NCBI GenBank assembly: GCA_036346395.1
Contig: CM070594.1
Span: forward strand, 15,595,385 to 15,659,384
DNA length: 64,000 bases
Direction: 5' to 3'
Origin: Hsuehochloa calcarea
Taxonomy: Eukaryota; Streptophyta; Magnoliopsida; Poales; Poaceae
Shown here: positions 10,821 through 21,028 of the stretch, one piece after another
Numbering within the stretch: position 1 is the first letter of the stretch
Layout of the letters: each line of letters opens with the position of its first letter
Position numbers and translations under genes: made by a program
Notes under the pieces: model-generated
Databases searched by the model: none
Told to the model about the DNA's origin: nothing
The model's input: the letters and a program-made list of their open reading frames with translations, nothing else

Positions 10821-12502
10821 TGAAAGCATCTAGGCCCCTAAAAATGGTTTTGGTAATTAATGATAATATGTGAATATGGGATTAACAAGTTTACTAAGAA
10901 TGTGCAAGGTTAATTCCATTTGATGAACATGATGAAGCAAGGATGCATGCTAAAGGAAAATGTGAAGATCAACAAGGCTTAAAGTCAAGGTACAAATAGT
11001 CTAGGATCCTTTTCTATTTTACCGGCCTAAGGAGAATTGGTTGGTAGACCGGATTATAGGATAAATGCCGTACTATTAAGGGGATCACGACTAGTAGCTT
11101 GATAGCTTATTCTTGTGCCATATGGATCAACTTAGGATCATGCATGCATTTAAAATTGGACTTGAATTTAAGTTAGAATGAATTGATTGCTTTAATTCGA
11201 ATCGGATGAACAGAAGGCTTAGCAATGGTTGTATCTGAAGCGCCGTTGTTCCGCGGCATGTGAGCGGTTCAACCGTTAGCCTTTTAAATTGAAAATCGCC
11301 GATCGCCGATCTCAATCTAACGGCTAGGATTAAGTGGGCCGTTCGACCGTCCAAGTGGCAACGCATGTGGATCGTTGGATTAAAATCAAACGGCTCAGAT
11401 CTTGTGTCTTGACCGGACCACTAGACGATGAGTCCATCGTGGCCTTCCACGTGTCATGATCTCGTGGTGATCGATTTCGTGAAATGCGGTTGTACCGATG
11501 GCTTGAACGGCACGACCGCATCCCGGTTGTTCCGATTATTTTACGGCGGTTGCAAAATAACGAGACGAGTGTAATCTCCTTTGAAAACCTCTTTGAGAAT
11601 CTACCGCATCGCATTTAATAATCGGATGAACCGCAATACGGATGTTCAAATGTATTTGGCGGTTGTAAAATTCCGAACGGATGCAAAATCTTCGTTTAGA
11701 CACCCGAAATCGGACGATCCGGTGTTTGCTGCGGATGAACCGCAACTAAATCCAACGGCTATATCGGTGCATTTAATCGTGTAACATAGCCAATTATTGT
11801 GCATTGAGCGTAGCGCGGTTGTACCGATGCTAACACGCCGGTTGTTCCGATATGTACTGAACTTTCGGGAACTTCTTCCCAACGGCTAGAATTGTTTGGT
11901 GGAGGCTATAAATACCTCCCCAACTGCACAAGGGACATGTTACAAATTGCATTAAAGATATCTCAACCCTTGTGAGCATTGTGCATTCAATTCTACTCCC
12001 AATTTACTCTTGCATTCATTGAGAGGAGATCAAGTGCATTCTTCTTTAGTTGATTCATTGGCACTTGAGTAAAGTCAGCGAGGATCGTTGATCTATTCTC
12101 TTGGGGTGTTGCCGCGCTCCTAGACGGCTTGGCGGTGAAGCACGGTGATCTTCTCAAGTGAAGCTTGTGAGAAGACCCGAGCAAGATTGTGAGTGGTTGG
12201 TGTTCACCATCTCCGGAGCGGAGGAAGAACAACCCAAGTGATCGAGGAAGGCTTAATTCGTGGAGCCGGCTTGGGTGATCAAGCTTCCTCAACGTGGACT
12301 AGTGAAGACCGCAAGTCTTCGATACCACGGAAAAACATCATTGTGTCTTGTGGTTATTTCTTGTCTTTAAAATTCCGCACTTATATTTCTAGCTTGCTTA
12401 TTGAGATTAAATTGCCTAGCTAGGAGCATAACTTGTTAATTTGTTAAAAACTTTAAAAACCTCCTATTCACCCCCCTCTAGTCGGTTATCCTTGATCCTA
12501 CA
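10821..12502 (+). repeat. 3' LTR of the SIRE-type copia element
   Basis: 1682 bp, TG...CA, paired with 1092-2779. The TATA box is at 11907-11914. It is followed by ACCTC (12503-12507), the right target duplication. Several of the CGG-N5-CCG motifs of the left LTR are damaged here by small indels. Confidence 0.93.
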
Positions 12503-12507
12503 ACCTC

Positions 12508-14146
12508 AGCCTGTGAAAGATCTGTGTAAACAAGATAAGAATATTAGACAATGTTGAAGAGGACCAAACCGAGAGCTAAGTCAACAGTTACTTACCCTCG
12601 TCGTAGTCTCTGGTTGGGTCTCCTCTCCCCGAGTATCTCCACATAGGAGATGCTCGCTTCTTCAAGGGACTAATTCGGCGTGTGATGAAATCCTTCACCA
12701 CATGCCATCCGGTCAGCCCTTCTTCCTTCAAGTCCTTAATGGCTTGAATATAAGGGCTAATCCTACTGATATCTTCAGAGTTGAATCTCATGAAGATTTC
12801 TTTTCAGCAGACCTTCCTCATGAAAGAAAGGTCGTCTTCAGAGGTGACCTTCCATAAAACCACCTCTTCCTCGGCCCGCCACGAAGACCGGTAAAACTCA
12901 ATATACTCCTTCGACTTGAGTCATGGAGCTTCAGATCATAGACTTCCCGGCGATTCGGCTTGTCGAGCCATCCCATAATAATATTGGAACACTCGAGATC
13001 CGCCGAATCCCAGTACGCCACACAGATACACGAACACACTCAACATGGTAATGGAATTGGGACCTAAGTTCACGGGCCCACCCCAAAGTGTTCGAGTACC
13101 ACCAGAAGAAAAGGGTGAAGCGAGCAATCGAAGGCCGCACTCACAATACGCTTGAAAGACGGGATTTGTCCATTTTCCCCGATGGCCGAAGGTCGCCGAT
13201 AGCGGAATCCACTTTACCGAGCTTTCTCGAATCTTCCGACATCGACCAAGATTTTGATCTTAGCGCATCCATCTCCGATTCTTCCCATTCGAAACTCTCT
13301 TGGTCATTTCGCTCGAAGCAAGAAGTTTTTGATTGGGTTGGCTATGAGAAGATAAAACCTAGTCGAGGACTGAGAAAGCAAGAGCTCAAGAAACGTGGAG
13401 TGATTTGAGGAAAAGGTAAAACCCAAGTCTACCTCTGGTAAGTTTTTATAACCAAGACGATCTCCGCCGCCGGAAACCGCCTCGCCTATAGGTGCGGGGA
13501 GTTGGTTGAACCGCTTCGCGAACCGCTTCATCGGACAAGTCTGTGAGAGCCGGTTGCAATTCCCCAGATGGTCCGTTCGAGAAAAATTAGGTGCGTATTA
13601 TCACCCCCAAGCGAAATTACTTTCTTAACCAAGTCTTTTTGGTCGAAGGAAGTATCAATCGGAAAGTTTCTTTCTCCGATTCCCCTACTACGACCACCAG
13701 ACGGTCGTAGGGGTTTTTACGGTTTTTTGATAGTCGTAAGCAATCTTCACGATTGCAATCGCTTCGGGGACCGTCTCATCAACAGATCTGTGGAATTCGT
13801 TTGCAATTCCCCAGACGGTCTGTTCAGGAAAGTTAGGTTCGTTTTGTCACCTCCAAGCAAAATTACTTTCTTGACCAAATCTTTATGGTCGAAGGAAGTA
13901 TCAATCGGAAGGGTTTTTTTCTCCGATCGCCCTACTACGACCACTACTACACAGTTGTAGGGGTTTTTATGACTTTTTGATAGTCGTAAGCAACCTTCCT
14001 GACCAAGCAAATTCCTGGTCAAAGTAACACTCAAATGTCGAAGAGTTTTCCTTCGACTATGGTTCTACGACATTTTCATAGTCGTAAGTCCATTTACGGA
14101 ATCCTTCACCAAGTAAGTTACTTTCACTTGAAGCTGGGGGGCTAGA
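12508..14146 (+). mobile_element. Right part of the Tat-type gypsy internal region
   Basis: Continuation of the element in 1-1086 after the copia insertion. It holds the N-terminal part of the antisense gene (minus strand) and then a noncoding stretch (about 13540-14060) in which a roughly 250-base block occurs twice in tandem: 13560-13790 and 13800-14000 share the phrases around CAATTCCCCAGA and GAAGGAAGTATCAATCGG. A G-rich polypurine tract (about 14131-14146) ends it. Confidence 0.6.
12588..13140 (-). pseudogene. N-terminal part of the Tat antisense ORF (putative gypsy-type transposase domain)
   Basis: Minus-strand fragments in different frames match the domain known as putative gypsy-type transposase (Transposase_28 type): LGPNSITMLSVFVYLCGV (from about 13080), then an FQYYYGMA segment, and, in a lower frame, SPYIQAIKDLKEEGLTGWHV followed by MWRYSGRGDPTRDY near 12610-12770. 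Frame changes separate them, so it is broken even without the copia insertion that removed its C-terminal half to 422-793. Proteins of this family sit antisense between pol and the 3' LTR in Tat elements; their role is unknown. The family call rests on remembered motif patterns. Confidence 0.6.
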
Positions 14147-14950
14147 TGACGAGGATCTAATAATCCTCATTTTATCTTTTATCTATAATTCTTATTATGG
14201 GTAAATATGATGTCACATAGTCTCCAGAAGTACCCCTTATTTTTATAAGGGAGAGGCCTACCAAGTGATTGTAAGATCTTCTACAATCACCCTCATAGTC
14301 GTAAGTCTTACTACGACCATGTCATGGTCGTAAGTCTTTCTACGACTACTACATGGTCGTAAGTCTTCTACGACCACTACATAGTCGTAAGACCTTCTAC
14401 GACTACTACCTGGTCGTAAGTCCTCCTACGACCAGGTAAACCACGACCACCTTATAATCAAACCTACAGGCAAGTGGGTCCAATTGATTAAGGAATCCGA
14501 ACGGTCTACACGCACTATTATTCCGCGTAGTAATAATGCTTAAATACCCCATTACCTCTGAGTGATAACTGCCAGACGGCGTGGAGAAGCCAATGCGCCG
14601 GTAATTACTGCCATCATGCGCCCATTACCGGCTCAATTAAAACGCCTCTTCCGCAGGACAAAACGGCTACTCCTTCACGACTATATAAGGGCATCAATCA
14701 GGGAGACAAAGGAAGACACAGAAAGATAGAGCGAGTCAAGGAGAAATACAAGTACTATTCTCTGTAATAGTCTTAGCTTCTTACTTGATCATCAAGAATA
14801 CCACACACACATGATTAGGGTTATTATTCTCTCCGGAGAAGGCCTGAACCTGTCTAAACATCCCGTGTCAACCACTCTGCGTGATTTCACCTCTAGGAGA
14901 CCCCCCGAATCAAATAATCTTTACGTAAGATCGGTTCTAATACACCGACA
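14147..14950 (+). repeat. 3' LTR of the Tat-type gypsy element
   Basis: About 804 bp starting TGACGAGG directly after a G-rich polypurine tract (GCTGGGGGGCTAGA) and ending CACCGACA. A plus-strand TATA box (CTATATAAGG, near 14682) and a purine-rich leader after it give the orientation. The partner LTR is outside the window, so the ends are not confirmed by a second copy or a target duplication. U3 contains the array of palindromes at 14265-14437. Confidence 0.6.
14265..14437. repeat. Array of six palindromes, most with co-varying arms, in U3 of the Tat LTR
   Basis: Units are GTGATTGTA/TACAATCAC (14265-14290), GTCGTA/TACGAC (14298-14317 and 14327-14346), TGGTCGTA/TACGACCA (14354-14376), TAGTCGTA/TACGACTA (14382-14405), and ACCTGGTCGTA/TACGACCAGGT (14408-14437). 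Loops are 7-8 bases in all units. Arm sequences differ between units while staying complementary within most of them. Confidence 0.9.
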
Positions 14951-17800
14951 GGTATAAAACTCTGTTTTTCGGCATTGGCTCTTAGGCAGGGGAAATATTA
15001 TTGTAAGGAAATCGGCGAGAACTAGATTTCTGGAGGGGTAGCGAGATTTGAGTAAACCGATCAATTTTTTTTTTTGATTTCATTTGAATTGTTAGAATAA
15101 AAAAAGGTACAACCAAGTTTGTAACGAATGTGTGCAGCTGATGCACTAGTCATGTAGCAATATTGTGTGTGAGAGGTGCCGTGTTTGAGTCCATCCTTAT
15201 CTCTTTTTTTATACTAGGACCCACTCGTTAGTTGTACACTTTTTTCATTGGATCACCGATTCCCCATCCTTCGTGGCTTCATTGTCCCTAGAGAAAATAA
15301 AGGAGGAGGAGAGTTCTTGATCCCCATCCCTTCCCCAACCGAAGAGGAGGAGACGAGGAACTGCGGTTGCCACCACCATCGCCGAGGAACTTGCCGAAGG
15401 AGCCCACCATAGCCTCTGTCACCGGAAAAGCCGCAGAGTATGGTGCTCGGCATATCCCAAAGATGGTTTTGGTTAATTTGTGCTTAATTGCCTTTGAATC
15501 ATAAAGTAACCCCTTTTTAGAACATAAAGTAACCTTTCGTGAACACATTTGCAAGGTTTTTTTTAAAATAAACATTTGGATGGACGATTTTAGAGCTGGC
15601 AAGTGGTTCATTAAAAGGAAGCCAAATGGAAACAAATATTTTTATGGTATAAAATAGATCAGAGGAATAGATTTGACATTTGAAGGACAAGGTGACAGAG
15701 CAATCTCGCATCTAGGGGTGTTCAAAATAACACCAGGCCAAATTTACCAAAACATATATTAATTTTGGTGTATGGTGTGGTACACGGTGTTATTTTTATA
15801 AACAAAAAAACTGGTATTTATCGACACTAAAAAGGAAAAATAGTCGAATATCCCAGGCGTGGAAGGCGGGCGCACCAAAAAGAATGTCACGAATAGCTCC
15901 TGTGAGAGATTTATACGAGGGCCACATGTGAAAGGTGTGTTATTTTCTTCAAAGACGATGTGAGGGACAAATTCCCACCAACTCACCTCTTCTATTTCCA
16001 TACTAAAACACAGGGAACATGTGTCATTACAAGGAGATACTGGCAAAGGATGCAATTTAAGTTACATATTCGTGGCCTTTCCACTCATCTCAGTAAGGGG
16101 GAACAGGTGAAAGGCGTGTTGTTACTGGCTTGTTGCTTTGTCACACCACACACAGTTGTTGTGGGGTCCTTTTTAGGGGCGGAGCTGGGTCTCGAGTTGC
16201 TGGGGCAATGGCTCTAGGCCCATTATCAAAAGCCTATGTAAACTTCATTGAAAAATCAGCAAAAAAACAACTTCAGCCCAAAAGTAGCTAAACCGCCCCG
16301 AGGCTTGACCCGTGGGCGACTCCACCTCTGATACCTTATGTCAGGAGGTCATGAGTCTAGACTCCAAAGTCCTCTTCCTTGTTCTTGTTGTTAGTCTTCC
16401 ACACATCCATGGTGAGAGCGTCTCCGATAGTCTGATGGACCAATCCTACATGCATGGCTGCAAGGTTGTTGCTCTTCCGTGTCCCTGAGAGGATGCGGGA
16501 TTGTTTTTCTCCCCCGTCTTGTTTTCTTTTGGATTGGCGAATAGCCAATAAGGCATCGTACTTGTCTTATAGGACCACGACTCAATGTTTCTCCGTTTAG
16601 CACACCCATCCCGGTGGATCCAATTTGGCACAACCTAGAGCACCGACGATCCGATCGATATCCCGTAGTGTGCTAAGGGGGCGTACTCGTACGTGGCCCG
16701 AATCCAGTGGATGGAATACAAGAGGAGGTCGAGCCAAACCCACTCCCTCTCTGCACGCACCAACACTCCCAATTGTGCGTCTCCTCCGGTTCCTCCCCAA
16801 GGAGACGTATTGAATTGCAGGAACCAATCAATTGATGGGTTACTAGGTTTTCTTGCCCATATCATCAAGATGAATTAGTGTCTGAAGTTGTATCATACTA
16901 ACAACGCTGAGAAAAAGACAGTAACTGGTTAAGGTGTGGAGGCTGTAACCGTTTTTGTTGTCCGCTTCAGACTGCGGAGGTGTACCTTTTACAGATTGTC
17001 TCTATTTGTTTTTCGACGTTGCCCTTCTTTTTTCCCTCAGTGGAGAGTACCTGGTGATAATACAAGAATTTAGAACTATGCTATGTGGTGGTATTCTTTG
17101 TTTTCTTAGTAGATGTTTGGGTGGTCGAAATGTATATAATGTTTTAGTTTTGATGTTCCCTTATGTCGCTAACGGATTGGCACCCTCTGCCGTTGCATTG
17201 CTTTAGCAATGGTAGATGAGCACAATGTCATGACATTCGGTAGATCTGAGCTGTCAGACCTTAAAAGAACGCTTCAGATCAACCGCTATAGTGATGCTAC
17301 AGTGTTTGTAAATAGTACCAATACCACAGTTTTGCTACATTCTTTTTTCCTTGCAGTGCACAACGTGATCTCATCATTTTCTTTTCGATCCGACGACTAC
17401 TACGCAATAACACGATACTGTAACACCGTGATATTGCTATACAGTGTCAGATGATACATTTTATTGCTAACTTGATCTCTCACCATTCTGCATTGTGTCT
17501 TGTCAAGTCTGTAGTTTCCCGTCCTGAAGAAAAGGGCACAAATCATTCAAAGTTTAGTTGTGCTTTTTCCGAAATGAACTTCGCTCCCACTCCCTTTCAG
17601 GCTGTCGTACGTTAAAGACAGTTATGGGGCGAACAATTAATTGTTTCGCGGTGAACTTTTTCAGCTTGCTGAGCCCAACGAATGCACTTTCTTTTTCAAA
17701 GATTATACCCAACTGAGCAACACGTGGTTTCCAACTTAACGCTTCTACTAGAATAATAATTAGCACCAAATTAAAGCAGAGCTCTCAGGCCATCTGCAAT
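14951..17800. other. Intergenic, no gene supported
   Basis: AT-rich DNA with short open frames on both strands that show no conserved motifs. A possible tRNA-derived SINE lies near 15127-15215. The stretch near 16170-16340 (a GGGGCGGAGC phrase, then a GGGCCTAG-like phrase) looks like a common dispersed grass repeat. 16350-16870 is mixed sequence without a clear coding frame. A weak inverted repeat lies near 17270-17450. Confidence 0.5.
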
Positions 17801-18000
17801 ATGATGTCGCCTCCCTCGCCATCCACTCAAGATCTGCCCGCTCACCGTGGCCCCTCGACATCGCCGCCGCCACCCTCTAGATCTACCAGCTCACCGTCGC
17901 CGCCTCTTGCGGTTGGGCCTCCGCGTTGGAATCGTCGCTACTGCACCCGATCGATAGCGCGCCGCGCAGGAAGACAAGGAGAGAGAAAATCAGGAGCGAG

Positions 18001-18023
18001 CGGGCGGGCGGGCGGGCGGGCGG
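18001..18023 (+). repeat. (GGGC)n tract, possible G-quadruplex
   Basis: Five consecutive GGG runs separated by single C, ending three bases before the ATG at 18026. Four or more G3 runs with one-base loops are the classical quadruplex pattern. Confidence 0.8.
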
Positions 18024-18025
18024 AC

Positions 18026-18231
18026 ATGGACGCCGCGGAGAGGGCGATGGAGCTGGCGGACGTCGTGATTCTCCGAAACCAAAGGCGGCATCCGGCGGGA
18101 GCCAAGCGCCGCAATCCGCCGGTGCCGGCCACTCGTCGTCCACTCTGGAGAGGGCCGAGAGCTACCAGACGGCCGTGAGGCTCGCAAAGGAGACTTTGAA
18201 GGAGCTCGACGAGGTCTCGGAGCAGCAGTAG
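18026..18231 (+). CDS. Small hypothetical protein gene with one apparent frameshift
   Basis: From the ATG at 18026 the frame reads MDAAERAMELADVV and then loses sense. One base over, the frame reads DSPKPKAASGG and ends in a well-formed helix-like segment with LERAESYQTAVRLAKE and a stop at 18229-18231. A single missing base near 18067 would join the two into about 68 residues. Local GC is high and drops right after the stop, typical of grass first exons. A GGGC tract sits just upstream. I do not recognise the family; the product looks small, soluble and partly helical. It may instead be the first exon of a longer gene or a gene fragment carried by a transposon. Confidence 0.35.
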
Positions 18232-19511
18232 CAGCAGGGCGGGTCAAGGCGACAGCTGCGACGACGAGCACCAGGGGCAAGGTTAGATTACGTACGCGCG
18301 CCAGAATCAAATCAAGCGCAAGAGGGTTATGGATGGGCTGGCCGGAGCAGAAAACTCTAGTTAATTAGATTGCACGATATCGATTCCCTTGTCTCTTTTC
18401 TTCCGAGATTTGATGTTTTATATCTAATCTTGCCTTCTTTTTAACCGAAGGTCGTAGTACTAACGCAATCAGCTGATTAACCATGTTAATTTGACTGATT
18501 TTGGGAAAGAAGTCATCTACGCTGATCGAACCCAAGATCATGGTATCAACTAATTTTAGGTATACGGACTAATTCTATGCGATTTATAGTAGAGTTCCTG
18601 GCCTTTGCCTGATTTGCCTCAATCTCAAAGGCCTCTTGAAAAGCTACCGCTGATTGTACCAATATATACAGTAGCCTGTTTTATTCTGACATATTCATAA
18701 CGCAGCAGTATACGTGTTCAATGTTCTTTTCGACCATCGTTGAAAATGCTGCATGCTATTTATTGTGTCGCCAAGTTCCTCAGGCAAAATCTCACGCCTC
18801 CCCGGGAGTCAAACAAGGGGGGTTTTGTGCCTAGCACTCGATAGCCAAAGCAAAAACTAGCGTTTTTTTTGTGGGGTGGGGGGGGGGGGGGGTTCATGAC
18901 CCAGATTTCCCCAACGTGGAGTCGACCATCCTCGGCATTCAGTAGAGTTCATAAGAGCTTGCTGCCGAATCCAATACCAAACAGATGGTTTTTGTACCAG
19001 AAAGTGCATATCTCGATCTGACAGTGGGCGAGAACGAACAAAGTTACTTCATCGGTGATGAAAAGCAAAGCAGAGGCCAAATAGGCTCACATCTCACATG
19101 ATACACTGCTAGCTAACTGCTTCCGAGTCCTCCTAGCTTGGAATGGCTGGAATCAGGCGGCTCAAATATCTGTTGATCAGCAGATATACGAAAAAACATC
19201 AACCAAATACAAACTGACAAGGGCCAACATACACAACAATAATAAAAAGCACCGGGTACATAGTAATTTCCCACACAATTTTGTTCAGGTGATATCTAGC
19301 TTCTCATATGTAGATGATGCTACCTAAAGATCAGGGTTTGGAACCGAGTTAACTTTTGACAGTGATCATACACCAGGAAGAAATGGAAGAACAAAAGCAA
19401 CCATCCCACAAAATCTAGAAACTTGAACTGGTACCTAGTCTTGCACAAATTCTTGGTCAAGCTACCCAAAAGGGACAATGGTAGGCCATAAGCAAGTACC
19501 TAATAAGAAAT
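18232..19511. other. Intergenic, no gene supported
   Basis: Mostly AT-rich. A run of about 15-19 G lies near 18874-18893. No coding frame over 60 codons with recognisable character. Confidence 0.5.
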
Positions 19512-19757
19512 TACTCCCTCCGTTCAAAAACAGAGGTTGTTTTAGAGAATATGCAATCAAACTTCCCTAACTTCAACTACTGATAAGTAGAAATATCTAG
19601 ACTGCTGGTATGAAAATAAGATAAAACATAATACTTTCATACATTATATTCTTATAGCCTTTCACCAATATATTGTGATATGAATTAGTGGTCAAAGCTC
19701 TAACTTGGATTCCATGCCAACGTCCAAAAACGACAATATATGGGATCAGAGAGAGTA
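19512..19757. mobile_element. Stowaway-like MITE
   Basis: Starts TACTCCCTCCGTTC, the classic Stowaway terminal sequence, with TA at the very end as target duplication. The other end (GATCAGAGAGAGTA) is a decayed inverse of it. Length 246 bp, AT-rich and noncoding, in the usual range. Its mobility would depend on a mariner-like transposase elsewhere. Confidence 0.72.
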
Positions 19758-21028
19758 GAAGCTAACGTAACGTGTTAGCTGATAAGCACAGGCAGCACAG
19801 TTCACCACTTCGCTGTGCCTAATGATCTCAATATGGATACTGCAAGAGACCAAGACAAAGGCAAAGTAAAAAAAAATGTATCAACAAAAAATGGCCAACA
19901 CAACGTAACACTTCAGAAGAAAACAGAAATCTAGGTAGCATACCAATATAATCTCCTACATCAAGGTGGTATGAATTGGTGGTAGAATGAACTTGTTTGG
20001 ACAATTTATTGGTGTATAAAGGGTTAGATTTACTAAGAAAAGACAGAAATAGCAGGAAAGGACCACATTGATAATCTTGATATCATATTGAAAGAAACTA
20101 AGCTAAGCATTGTATGCAAAATCCTTTCTTATATAGGAGTAAACACCTAGGTTAACAGTGCACAAATCTTACTAGTATGGCCACACAAACAAAAAAATTA
20201 CAAGCACAGGTGGCATGAGAATGGTTAATACCTCTGAGGCTCTGACTATAACTTTATATGCACAGGTGCACAAACACGGGTCAGCTGCAACACCAACACA
20301 GAATAACAGGAATGCCAGTGGCTTGTGAAAAGTTAAAACACACAGTAACTTTGGTTAGCACACAACAATATGTTCTGCACATGCTTATCTAAAGATTAAC
20401 ATAAATGAAGGTACGAAAATAATCATTGGGGCATACAGAAATAAGTTCCCAACTAAATACGTATCCTACTTCTTAAAAGATTCCACCAGCAGCGATTTGA
20501 TGGATGCCATGCTATTCTGTCAAAAAGAATTTGAAGATCAGAGACGGCACCGTATTAGAGCTACAGTCATAAGCTTGACCCAGACCTTTCACAATAAGCA
20601 CTTGAAGAAACAGTGCCTTCACCGATGCAGTACAGAAGAATCTACAATAACACGCAAGCATTCACATAAGAGAACATCTCATAACATGGAATAAAAGCAC
20701 TGTTTCCAATATATAAGAACATCTCAAAATACCAAACAGCAAAAGCTAAAGCAGAGATCTGAACTCTGAAGTAACATTAAGTAGGTATCCATTAGCTCCC
20801 TCAAGTAACACAATGGTAATATCAAGGCTAAGCACCTCCAATATGTAACCATATTAAGAAAACGCAGGCAAATCTGAAGTTCACATAGTGCAAATAATAG
20901 TACTTGACCTTATAAAAAACATAATACAAGAAACACAAAGGCAGGAACCAACAAAAGGATTCTCCATGATAGCTTCTGAAGTTTGGTTGTAAGCATTAAC
21001 CTGCCAGCGCATTGAGATACAAAAATGC
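19758..21028. other. Intergenic and probable 3' region of the SF3A1 gene
   Basis: AT-rich DNA downstream of the minus-strand stop at 21029-21031. It probably holds the 3' UTR at its right end. A short plus-strand frame at 20497-20694 has no support as a gene. Confidence 0.5.

Larger units (their letters stand above)
1092..12502 (+). mobile_element. Complete SIRE/Opie-type Ty1/copia retrotransposon, 11.4 kb
   Basis: Two LTRs of about 1.69 kb (1092-2779 and 10821-12502) begin with TG and end with CA and are flanked by ACCTC on both sides. Just inside the left LTR is an initiator-Met tRNA primer site (2782-2793), and just before the right LTR is a polypurine tract (10807-10820). Order inside is gag, protease, integrase, reverse transcriptase, RNase H, then an extra ORF before the 3' LTR. 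The large size, the LTR end and primer-site junction, long gag with two zinc-knuckle regions, and the extra 3' ORF match the SIRE (Maximus/Opie) lineage of grasses. All coding regions have frame breaks, so this copy cannot make its own proteins as read. Confidence 0.93.

Noticed and set aside
14265..14437. Palindrome array considered as a CRISPR array or a rho-independent terminator series
   Set aside because: No unique spacers, no U tracts, plant context; arms vary between units.
16357..16878. Overlapping frames on both strands near 16.4-16.9 kb
   Set aside because: Six frames are open over similar lengths with no protein-like character, suggesting chance in balanced-GC repeat DNA.
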